This document shows, piece after piece, positions 9,129-19,164 of a DNA stretch of 64,000 bases. This DNA is from Clytia hemisphaerica (taxonomy: Eukaryota > Cnidaria > Hydrozoa > Leptothecata > Clytiidae). The stretch covers positions 745,949 to 809,948 of the forward strand of contig CACVBU010000292.1 of assembly GCA_902728285.1 (NCBI GenBank), in the 5' to 3' direction. Each line of letters starts with the position of its first letter. Positions within the stretch are counted from its first letter, which is position 1. Under the pieces are notes generated by a model. That model searched no databases. It had not been told where the DNA came from and saw nothing but the letters and a program-made list of their open reading frames with translations. A program made the translations under genes and the position numbers.

Positions 9129-10150
9129 TTAGCAGCAAGCGCTATCGTAATTACATCGCGGATATCTTGTTCTGGAACACCGGAAGTGCACCTGAACGTT
9201 CCAGAGTTCCGGAGTTCCGGAGTTCCGGTGCAGACCAATTGCAGAAAATTGTGCTCCGGAACACCGGAAGTGTGCTCCAGAATCTTCCGGTATTCCGGAG
9301 CACGAAAAAAACGGCACTTTTTGTTCCGGACGTTTCCGGAGCACCGGGAGGTTCCTGAACCTAGACCTCACACACTGACCATCATCGTGTCTAGAGACCA
9401 CATGTTCAACATGTTTACTATGTGGCGCTGTCTCACGGAACTGGATCTCCAATGCTTCTTGCACCTTCCTATCAAATTTATTTTCCTCTCTTTTAAGGAG
9501 AGATACATCATCCCATTTCAGTCCCTCTTTACATATCCTTGCATGATTCGTAATACCAGATAAACCCCACTTTTCGCCCTCAACGTTTTTCTTATGTTGA
9601 TTCACTTGTGTGGTTACTTTAAAGTCTGGTCTCTGGTGTTCTTTGATGGGAGCCGACTCTTGTTTTTGGATGTTAACAAAGACTTTAGATTCGCACCACT
9701 TTTGAAAACAGTTCTGTAGCCTGCGTTTCTAAATGATTTTCTCAATTTGGAGCTCAGTCCTGGTATCCAAGGTAGCTTGACAATTTTTAATTGTTCTTGG
9801 TCATCGTCAGTTTGTCTGTTAGGTCCGGCTTCTTGTGCTTGGAATTCTTTAGCAATTCTTTTCAAAGTCGGACAATCATAACCATTTTCCGCAAAGTTAT
9901 CAATCAGGAATTGAATCTCTTCATCTCGAAACTGTTCGTCGCAGGTCTTGTGAGCGTGATTGAGGATTTCTTGGCTGCAATGTATCAGGGCTTCTCAAAG
10001 ATGGATTTTAGTAATGGCATTACTGTTTTAAGTTTTGTCAAATTAAAGATGACATTCACCGGTGCACCAGATCTCTTAATTGAATCTCCAACAATATTGA
10101 ACGTAAAATTTCTTCACCTCTTGAGCTTCCTCTTTCACTTTCTTTGAGGT
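9129..10150 (-). pseudogene. Penelope-like element remnant (reverse transcriptase C-terminus and damaged GIY-YIG end)
   Basis: Minus-strand pieces read, in order, a stretch with IDNFAENGYDCPTLKRIAKE (about 9900-9840), then LPWIPGLSSKLRKSFRNAGY (about 9760-9700) and LKSLLTSKNK, then after a stop near 9614 and a frame change VNQHKKNVEGEKWGLSGITN and KVQEALEIQFRE. This order matches the end of Penelope-type reverse transcriptases and the far part of the GIY-YIG nuclease domain. The segment that should carry the GIY and YIG motifs is missing between TSKNK and VNQHKK. Translation past about 9400 runs into the TTCCGG repeat, so the true 3' end is unclear. The element is dead. Confidence 0.7.
9175..9355. 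repeat. TTCCGGA-rich cluster
   Basis: About a dozen TTCCGG or CCGGAA words lie in about 180 bases, including the tandem GAGTTCCGGAGTTCCGGAG around 9203-9226. ACACCGGAAGTG occurs twice (9178 and 9261). The cluster sits at the downstream end of the Penelope-like remnant. TTCCGG carries the Ets-factor core GGAA, but the repeat structure alone could explain it. Confidence 0.7.
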
Positions 10151-10655
10151 TGATTTATCACTTAAAATCTTATAGTTAGCATTGTTTCAATATGATTCTC
10201 ATAAAAGATAGGCGGGTATTTCTAGCAATATCTTGCCTTAGCACACACTTACCTAAGACAATGGGGAATTCAATGCTCTGTTTACCTTCGAGCTCCAAAA
10301 AAAAATTATTGATGCAGTAAAATTTCATTATAGACCTTGCTTGTCATGTTGAATAGTTAAAAACTCCAGCATCAAAACAAAGATGAAAAGAAATTAATGC
10401 ACACTCATAATAATTATACATTAATGTCACTATTTTAATGCAATGTTTTGATAGGCTACGTCATATTTTTCATTGTTACGAACATAAAACTCCTACTCTT
10501 CAGGATATGCGCACTGCTCTTGTTTTGAATATTGAATTTATCCGGATACATCGCATGCATACTGAGGTTTTAATGAAACAATAGAAGTAAACTAAAATCT
10601 GCAAGTGGGGTTTCATCCCTGCTCGAAACAGCAAATGAAATTTCATCTTTAAGAC
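10151..10655. other. Intergenic, no feature recognised
   Basis: AT-rich sequence between two retroelement remnants. No ORF, TIR or tandem structure was noticed. Confidence 0.4.
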
Positions 10656-11235
10656 ATGAAGACCATGAAAAAGCAGGAATGTAGTGTCTGTAGTGTCTTC
10701 ACAAAAGAATCCGAAGGAGAACTACCGGAATTCCAGTCCCACACAGATCGCTTCATCAAAAGAATACCAATAACAAAAGATCTTGTTTCCGAATCTCTAC
10801 TAAAACTAGATTACAACAAATTGTTTGGTCCAAATGAAATGCATCCAAAAATGTTAAAAGAACTTGTAGATTATATCGCAGAATCACTTGCACTTTTAAT
10901 ACCGGAAGAATGGAAATTAGAATGTAACTCCAATTTATAAGAGCAAAGGAGCACAAAATTTGGCTGTCAACTACCTGTAAGTTTGACTATTTTCGATCGT
11001 TTGTACTGTAAGCTGATGGAAACAATTTTACGAGCGCACATTACAAAACATCTTGACGACCTGGAACTCCTTTCAGATAAACAATATGGTTTCATTAGCA
11101 ATTACCTATTTCGATTTTGCTGAGGCATTTGATACCGTGCCACACCGTCAATTGTGCAAAAAACTAATGGGATATAGACCCAAATAACCTACTCTTGATT
11201 GGATAAAAGCATTCTTTAACGGATGTAAACAATAG
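10656..11235 (+). pseudogene. Non-LTR (LINE) reverse transcriptase remnant
   Basis: The open frame at 10656-10940 contains SVFTKESEGELPEFQ, ITKDLVSESLLKLDYNK, GPNEMHPKMLKELVDYIAES and EEWKLE. This is the conserved run that precedes the reverse transcriptase palm in many non-LTR elements. After frame breaks, FDFAEAFDTVPHRQLCKKL (about 11110-11170) shows the first catalytic motif (F-D-x-A-x-A-F-D), followed by DWIKAFFNGCK. The YADD motif and everything beyond are absent. It is a truncated, shifted fossil from a CR1/Jockey-like group; the exact clade is not clear. Confidence 0.75.
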
Positions 11236-11760
11236 TTAATTTAGGGGTAGGGGGTAAAAGTCGGTATCTTCAGATCCTCTTCGCCTGGTGTTTTTTCTGT
11301 TCCATATAATGATAGAAGACATTTAAAAAAATTTTTTTTCAATTTTATGCATTTTTGACCAATTCCAGCCCAAAAAACTGCCGGGGGGGGGGGGGGCTTT
11401 TTTACCGAAAAATTGGTTTTTTTCGAGGTTTATTCTTCATATCTCTTCCAAAACTTGCTCAAACTCTTTGTAACTTTGCAAAATGATTTGATATGATTAA
11501 AGTAATGTTGTAATGTTTTTGGGTATATAAACAAGCATTTTAACAATTTTTCCTACAATAAAAGGGCTGTTACAGCAAAAAAATTTCAATTTTTTCTCAA
11601 ATTTACAAGAATTATGTTAAAAAAATGCTTTATAGTAGGGTGGAGCGTCAAATGTCAAAGTCAGAAAATTCAAGATGTAGTGTTTTTTTCTGTTGTGACT
11701 TTTTTCATTAACAGAGTTTAACGAGCTTTAAATTATTTGTAAAAGAAAAATCACAGTAAA
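11236..11760. other. Upstream flank of the aldo-keto reductase gene
   Basis: AT-rich sequence with a run of 14 G (11383-11396). No protein-coding or RNA feature was recognised. The promoter of the following gene should lie here or further upstream, but no clear TATA box was found. Confidence 0.4.
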
Positions 11761-14700
11761 ATGTTGAAGTTGAATGATGGAAATGAGATACCACTCGTTG
11801 GTTGTAAGTATTTCCTGTACAATTTATATACAATATTAGAAAATCAATCTTTAGAAAGAACTTTTTTAACCAATGCAAAGACATTTCACCATTTTTATTG
11901 TATAGCTCAAATTTTCAGAAATTTGCTATTAGGATTTTCATGATATTTTGATCTTTATGGATTACATCGTTATTTTCAACCCATTTTGAGAAAATTTAAA
12001 AGTTGTGAAGATACTTGCATAACCCTGTAGCCTCTTTTGTACTAAGTTTTTGCCCAGGGATCTATTAACTGATAGCTATAGATATATCCGTCTCCATGTA
12101 TTTCACATTTTGGTTACCTTTTCATCATGATATGATATGTAGAATATATTCATTTGTTTGCTTTTCATGTTCTTCTTTTTAGTGGGTACATTTCAGCTGA
12201 GAAACAATCTTGCTCCAGATACTGTTTTAAAAACTTTGGATGTCGCTTTACAAACCGGCTACAGACTTATTGGTAACATGGCAAAAGTTTTCTCAATAAC
12301 ATTTTTTCTATGCTTTTAAAAAGTTCTAATTTCCAAAGTGAAAAAAATGCAAGTGTGAATGTAAATTTTTTTAAATTGTCCTCCTTGTCTTCGATACAAT
12401 TTTGATAGACTACTGTTGAATCTATATGTTATTAGTATATCATACCTGAAAAGCCAGTGAAATTCATGTTTCTCATTTAGATACAGCGTCTTGCTACAGG
12501 AATGAGAAAGACATCGGTGAAGCACTCACAAGTTGTCTATACGAGAAACACTCTCTATCAAGGAAAGATCTTTTTATCACCAGCAAATTAGGTATGGGAC
12601 AACATCTTCATTAGTATAGCATGCTAGACCACTAATTCGACGTATAGAAAAATCAAGCAAAATTTAATAGAAGTGAAAAATTGTAGAACACAGACTGATA
12701 TTATCCCGTAAGACTGATATTTATCCCGTAACAGTTATCGTAATGCCGTATAACACCAATATTACTGTATTACACAGATAATAAAAGACTCCAGTCTACA
12801 TAATCACCAATTTCACACAGCATTTGCATGTAACTTAGTAATAAAACGTTGATCTTATCTCTTTTTCCCCTTCCTAGAAAATTTTACATAACCTTTACAT
12901 TCCTTTTTCTCTTCAAGCCCCCAAAGAAATGGGATATAACTCGACTATAGCCACCTGTAAGAAAACACTCAATGAATTGCAGACTGATTACTTGGACTTG
13001 TATCTCATACATTGGCCTGGAAAAAACAAACTCAAATCCGATGATGAAATGCATAAAGAATATCGAAAAGAAACATGGCGTGCTTTTCAAGATCTCAAAG
13101 AACAAGGTTACAAATTATTCATTGATTTATTGTGCTCAAAGTCAAGTGTCTGATATAAAGTTTTTATTGTACTGGTTTTATAGTCATCTGAAGTCCTAAC
13201 AAATGCCTATTAGAATACACGTTTTTTTACTAGAACACCTAAATTTTGGCTGAGGCTGGATGTGCTTATTTTCTTGGTAATTTCCAGGGAAAATCAAGAC
13301 ACCGACCCTACCGATTTTTAGGAAATGATATTTTGAAATATGTTTTAAGCTACTCGAAAAATGAGGCTAGCCATGCTCTTATGATGGTCTTAAAATTTCG
13401 TTCATTATCCAGTTTAAATGTTGTTATAAACTTAGTTCTTATTAAGAAAACATGTAATCGATTTTTGTGTTTTTCTACTGCTCAGGTTTCGTGAAAAGCA
13501 TTGGGGTGTCAAACTTCACCATGGATCATTTGACGGAACTGATGGAATTTTCGAATACCAAACCAGTCGTTAACCAGGTTTTTTTGTTTGTCACAAAATA
13601 TTGAAATTTCATTCTTTCACTCTTTTTATTTCGAACCTTTTACCTTGTTTTTCCTTTCGAAAAGTTGATGAATTTAGTGCTTACCATCTCCCTTCAAAGT
13701 TTAAATTCAACCATGTTCAGATCCAATTATCAGAAAATAATCTTTAGATTTAGTAGGAAAATATTTTAAATGAGATTTCCGAAATCAAGACTTAAAAAGA
13801 AAGTTCTGAAGCATGTTTATGATTTACAATCGCCCATATTCGCCAAAGCTTCATTTTGAGAGAAGAATCAGCATGTACGATTTTTAAAGGTAGAGAGTCT
13901 ATCAGCTAACAACCTACCTGGAAGTGCTTGGGATTCAAACACAGTCCATTGCGGTCCAAGTCTGTGATTGAAACCTTCACACTACCAATCGGAAGGATGT
14001 TAGTAAAACACAGTGATAGCCTTATCCAGATGGTGAGTGAATGTATACCAAGTTTATCGTTCTACGATACTAAATTTCCATTTTGTTTAGGTGGAGTTCC
14101 ACCCTGTACTTTATCAAAAAGAGCTGTTGAATTTTTGTCAACAGAACAATATTTTCCTGCAAGCTTATTCCTCTCTTGGTACAGGCCAGGTAAAATTTCT
14201 AATTTTTTTGTCGTATTGTCTGGATTAATGTTTTGATAATGAGCTCAATTTCAACTGTTTGCTGTACTGTACTGGTCGAGTCTCAGGACTGGCGGATTTA
14301 AGACAATAGAACAAGTACGTCGGAAACATGCGAAGGAGTGCAACGCTCGTTAAAAAGCAATTACAATTCTCTACATCTGATAGGTTCGACAGGGTCTAAA
14401 ACCGCCTATGTTCCAAAAGTCTGCGATAAATAGGAAAGGGAGCTTGTTCTTTACACGGCTTGGACATGATATTCCCTTCTTCATTTCTTACAGCTTTTAA
14501 ACAACGAAATTGTGAGTGAAGTGGCTGACATGAAAAATTGCACGAACGCTCAAATCTTATTGAAGTGGGCTACACAACAGTCTGTCGGTAGGTTATCGCT
14601 TTAAAAAGGGAGTATTCCCTACTCTGTCGAGAGGGCTTAAAACGTGTTCTATAAGAAATACTGATTTTCCTGCACAATATAGAGATCTCTTCCAAATGTA

Positions 14701-14954
14701 GATTTTTGAAACACTTTTTATAAAAGAACTTTGGAATTCCCAAAGTATAATCACTAAAAAAAAATATTTATCTCTGGTATGAACGGAACAATATATCCTT
14801 TTTTCTAGGTGTTCTTCCGAAGTCAACGAAAGCAGAACACATTCGAAGCAACTTCTATTTATCATCGATCCACTTGGACCCTCAAGATATGGAAAAACTA
14901 AGCGCATTGCATTGTGGGACACATTATTGTTGGGATCCGAACAAAATCAAGTAA
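11761..14954 (+). CDS. Aldo-keto reductase, 8 exons, 287 aa
   Basis: Exons: 11761-11803, 12183-12272, 12481-12591, 12918-13106, 13486-13577, 14091-14189, 14494-14587, 14809-14954. All introns are GT-AG and the phases agree, giving one open frame. It begins MLKLNDGNEIPLVGLGTF, the usual AKR start, and shows the catalytic tetrad Asp45 and Tyr50 (IDTASCYRNE), Lys80 (FITSKL) and His113 (YLIHWPG). KSIGVSNF and VLPKSTK mark the barrel and the NADPH-binding site. The product should be a cytosolic, NADPH-dependent reductase of aldehydes or ketones with a TIM-barrel fold. It is a little shorter than the usual ~310-320 aa, mainly at the C-terminus. The substrate cannot be told. The longest uninterrupted frames in the region (e.g. 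12929-13153) read through intron sequence and should not be used as gene models. Confidence 0.93.
14283..14355 (+). repeat. Short dispersed repeat, copy 1 (intron of the AKR gene)
   Basis: GACTGGCGGATTTAAGACAA, TAGAACAAGTACGTCGGAAAC and ATGCGAAGGAGTGCAACGCTC appear inverted and nearly unchanged at 36180-36250. It has neither TIRs nor coding content and lies inside intron 6. Confidence 0.75.
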
Positions 14955-17081
14955 TGGTGGTGGAGGTAGGGAACAGTTTGAGGGGCATTAATAGTTTTGT
15001 ATTGGGTCTCAATGATTGATTATTGGCTGTCCCCTCTATTCCCCAACGGAAACAAACCATCACTGGGCTTCTGTCAATAGTTATAGTGCGCTGAATAGCA
15101 AATTGAATTTATCGTAAAAAACTTTATGATTTATTTCTTGTTATATTTGATTTACAAAGCCGTAAAAGTCATTCTCCCATACATTTGCAACATTCGCTGA
15201 TTTCGTTTTGTTGAGTTATACCAAAAAGACCATGCGAAACGTTTATAATATATCACACAGCATATAGACATGCTTTCCATGTGGTTTCCAAGCCCTTAAA
15301 ACAGCAGTCCAACTGTTTCTTAGAAACATTTTAATAATTACAGATTTTATTATTAAAGACACTCTCTAAAGCCTTTCATAAATACATAGGCGCACAACCC
15401 CCTTTTTAAAAATATCGTAGAATTTATAGTATAAGTTTCAGCAACTGTTATTTTTTGTAGCAAGGTCCTAGAAAACAAACTTAAGATATGAATATATTTA
15501 AATTGTCTATGTAGTTACATACATGATGATATAGGTTTAATATTTTCAAACACAATTAAGGCTTGTCAGTTCTTATACTTAAAGTTTGTTTAATGGCTTT
15601 TGAGCCTACCGCTGTCACTGCATGAAGATACTTTGATATTTATAAACATTGACAATGGTTTGCTCAAAAGGTCACTCCTCCCATTCATGCCACCCATTGA
15701 GCAAGTCAATTATTTCAACCAGCATGTGTAACAGTGGTTTAACTATTTGCACAGTGTTTTTAGAAATCATAAAACTCTCTTTTCTGTACATTCATCTGCC
15801 AATCTGTGTTTTCTTCGAAGGCTATCTCGACCTTTTTTCAAGCTTAGATTTTGTTATTGGACTGGGAGTATGATCATCTGTGGCTTTCATATACTTAGGC
15901 CATCGGATGATCTTTCTTAGTAATGCAGTTTAGTATTGCAATTTCAGTTTCAAGAAGAGATGCTCTCACGCAATATGGGGAAGTAAAAGAATTGATCTTG
16001 GGGCTAGATAAAGTTTTCCGTGTTCAATAAAACTTTGGTGATACGAATTTATTCTCGTCGTTGCGTTAAATATTTGTTACGTCATCACAATGTGATCATT
16101 TTTCTTGGGATTCAGCGACCAAGAATCAGATTTAAAAGCGTAGAGAATTGTAAAAGATATGCATGTATATTGAGATTTTGTTAATAGACAAATGAGCTTT
16201 GTTTTGTCGCGGATAATTTGATTTTAAGCCACAATATTTATACGTCTGAGACTATGGAGATTCATTACCTATTATTTTTGACAGGGCAGTTTACAATTTT
16301 CTACTCTCGACATCTTAGTGAATGTAGCGCTATTAAAATGCAGTGTTTTCGGACATAAAGTTGTGCTTAAAACACGAAGAATGATGGTATCAAAATCGTA
16401 GATTAATCAAACAAATTACGAGTGCAGAAGAATTCAAAGTGTTATAAATTATTCAATAAAACTTCATTGAAATTGAATGTTGGTTCAATTCTTGATTTAC
16501 TCATTTTGATTCATTCTATTCAAACTAAATTCAAATGCTTTCAATCCCCTTCACAATTTATGTTTCAATCGCTACATTTTTCGTCTTGAAAGCTGGAGTA
16601 ACTGTTTTTTACGTTGAGTAATCTGTTGAGTGAATTCGCTTTTTATTCGTTTTTTTTTTATTTTAACTGGTTAAAAACAAAAAAAGATTAGATAAGATTC
16701 TCCAGTGTCCAGATTATAAAGTGGGTATTCTTTAATTGTTGTTCTTTAAAAAAAAATTTTCCAGTTTAACTGTCAGTCTCATTGTTACGTGGAACTCGCC
16801 GCAATTAGCTCCGAAACAATTAATGCACATAATTAGATTGATTTTAGTGGGTGTTTTTCAAAGAAGTTCAAAGAGTGCTTTATACACACTTCACATTCGG
16901 CCAGCTGACACAAAATCTTTCAAAAAATAAAACGACCTTAAATCTGCTAAAAACTTTAGAGATCATTGTCACAAGAAAAATTGTGCACGAGTTTGCTTGA
17001 GGAAATTCAAAAATTGGATGACAATTTAATCATAAAGTATCCATTCTTCATTTTTAGCGCATCAAAAACAACACCAAAAAG
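14955..17081. other. Intergenic, AKR 3' flank and upstream of the next gene
   Basis: AT-rich. Candidate poly(A) signals AATAAA occur around 16026 and 16455. Just before the next gene, TTCATTTTTAG (about 17048-17058) looks like a splice acceptor, so that gene may have an untranslated first exon in this stretch. Nothing else was recognised. Confidence 0.4.
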
Positions 17082-18230
17082 ATGCGATTGAATCGACTAC
17101 TATTCTGCGTTTTCTGCCTAGCAACTCTCGTTTTCGTTCTCGTCTACATTGTCATAGCGAGTGGACGTGAAGTGGCCGCGCGGACGCATCATAAAATGAA
17201 AAATTTCCATCAAATGATGTCTGCAGATCATCTAACACTTCTATCATTGGTGGATAATTTACGAGATCTCTCCAAGCAGATTAGAAATATCGACACGAAA
17301 AACAACGAAACGCAGAAACAGATTCTCAAAAGTTTCAACCATAAGTTTGATGTTCATGAGCACGTGTTATCTTACCTCCAAACACAAGATAGGATCTTGA
17401 AAAAAGAGAAAGACACGGAACGTTTGAACACTGAGAGATCAGTAAAAATACATGGACCTCTTTGTGACGATCAGAGAGCAGAATCTAAACTGATATTATC
17501 GTATAGTATCTTTGGAGAGAAAGCGGAGAGTTTGAGTAGATTTATAAACATGGTACATAACGAGTCAATAAATATTTATCCATATAACTTATTCACTATA
17601 CGCGTCTACCATGATGGGAAGTTATCAGAAAAGACACGTTCCCGCATTAAAAATCAATGTCCGAAGGTCCGGTTCTGTGATATCAGGCGAGTTCCACATT
17701 TCGGTGATTTATCAGCACACATCGGAACCGTATGGCGGTTTCTCCCAATGGCAGATAAGACTGTTGAAGTATTTTGTTCCCGTGATCTTGACTCTCCGCT
17801 TCTTCAACGTGGTGGAGACGCGGTCAAAGAATGGCTATCAAGTGATCGTCTACTACACGTAATGCGAGATAGAAAATCGCACATGCTTGCTATCATGGGT
17901 GGTCTTTGGTGCTTCCGCCCCACCGCCAGTCAACCGTTAGGCGCTCAATTCTTTAATCAGATTCTAGATAAATCGAATACAAAACTTGAAGTTGATATTT
18001 CTACTCGTGATGATCAACCTATCTTAACGAATGTCATTTGGAATAAACTTCGATCAAAGGCTCTACAACATGATTCTTATTTCTGTGAAGTCTACTTTGA
18101 TGCTAAACCTTTTCCAACCCAAAGAAAGGATCATTTTGTTGGTTGTGTCCGAAATTGTGGAGAATTTAGACCAGAACTTTGTCCAGCAAGGTGTCGACCA
18201 AAAGAACACCAAGATTGGAATTATTGCTAG
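17082..18230 (+). CDS. Type II membrane protein, glycosyltransferase-like, 382 aa, single coding exon
   Basis: The protein starts with a short basic segment and a membrane span (about residues 6-27), then a charged, probably coiled stalk (about 45-115). A globular C-terminal domain follows. That layout is usual for Golgi glycosyltransferases. Within the domain, FCSRDLDSPL (residues 231-240) holds a D-x-D-like pair (Asp235, Asp237), as used to bind metal and sugar nucleotide in GT-A enzymes. EWLSSDRLLHVMRD and MGGLWCFRP follow. I recall the pattern SRD-D-S ... EWL ... H-MRD ... GG-W from a poorly described glycosyltransferase-like family; sugar and acceptor are unknown. The C-terminus is rich in Cys (seven in the last ~45 residues), suggesting disulfides in the lumen. 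The start is the first ATG of the frame, directly before the membrane span. Confidence 0.85.
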   Translation: MRLNRLLFCVFCLATLVFVLVYIVIASGREVAARTHHKMKNFHQMMSADHLTLLSLVDNLRDLSKQIRNIDTKNNETQKQILKSFNHKFDVHEHVLSYLQTQDRILKKEKDTERLNTERSVKIHGPLCDDQRAESKLILSYSIFGEKAESLSRFINMVHNESINIYPYNLFTIRVYHDGKLSEKTRSRIKNQCPKVRFCDIRRVPHFGDLSAHIGTVWRFLPMADKTVEVFCSRDLDSPLLQRGGDAVKEWLSSDRLLHVMRDRKSHMLAIMGGLWCFRPTASQPLGAQFFNQILDKSNTKLEVDISTRDDQPILTNVIWNKLRSKALQHDSYFCEVYFDAKPFPTQRKDHFVGCVRNCGEFRPELCPARCRPKEHQDWNYC

Positions 18231-18578
18231 TTTGTTTTAATGTTTTCTAAATTTTTAAAGAAATTGTATATAAGTGAAATTTTTATCATTGGCAAAAGAA
18301 AAATTCTATGAAAACAAATCAACCTTGAGTTGTAGACTTTATCAGTCTTGTATCAAAACCATTAAGATATGAAGTAAACATTTCGACAATAGTTCTTCCT
18401 TTTCAAACAAAAAAGTTAAGGCGAAACTCCTCCTAAATCCTTTTGATAGTTTTAATCGATTGATTCTTTGGTTGCCCAAAAGGAGTAAGAAATGGACAGC
18501 TCGGACATAAGATTTCGAAAATAAGGAAATTAAAATTATGACGAGAATAGTCTTTGATCCATTTTCCAATATTTTGGC

Positions 18579-18595
18579 AATAAAAATTAAATAAA
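18579..18595 (+). terminator. Poly(A) signals of the glycosyltransferase-like gene
   Basis: AATAAA at 18579-18584 and again at 18590-18595, about 350 bases past the stop codon, on the coding strand. Confidence 0.5.
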
Positions 18596-18823
18596 TACAT
18601 CTCGTTTAAAAAAACTGTACAAAAAGAAAACTTGGTTGGTCAAAAAAATTTCTTTAAAAATTGTATCTGATTTCCCTTTAGGACTCACTAACCAAACAAT
18701 AATGTATTTTCTTTTTCATTGATGTTGGACAAAGTTGTTTCGTCACGCCATCGCATACCATTGTGGAAGCTGCCAAGGACGTCTGCATTTGCATGTGGAA
18801 AGCTTCGAAGAATGTATGTCTCA

Positions 18824-18829
18824 TTTATT
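18824..18829 (-). terminator. Poly(A) signal of the semaphorin gene
   Basis: AATAAA on the minus strand, about 335 bases past the semaphorin stop codon. Together with the plus-strand signals at 18579 and 18590 it leaves about 230 bases between two converging transcripts. Confidence 0.4.
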
Positions 18830-19164
18830 AGACTGTGATAGGAGTATAGCATAGAGCTTAGTATTCTCAATCCAGCCTTTTTGGTAGGTTTCTTTCATCT
18901 ACTCTTTCTCATTCATCCATCAAAGATATTAAAGGTACCAGATAGCTGTATTCGTTACACACAGTGTAAAAATTTGAATGCGAGCTTAGGATTCGAGTGT
19001 TTTCTATTATCAATAACAACGCTGTCTATGGTATTAGACATTTTAATCGCTGTTACCAAGCAACGGTTTTCGCTGGGTTTTCGTCGTTCGACGTCATCGT
19101 TTGGAATCTCCACCTTGTCTATCGGTGCTTTGACCTGCACCACTTCACCTTCCGTCCATCTCTC

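Noticed and set aside
12884-13494. Several open frames overlapping the AKR gene
   Set aside because: They are other frames of exon 4 or run through introns; the spliced model explains the conserved residues.
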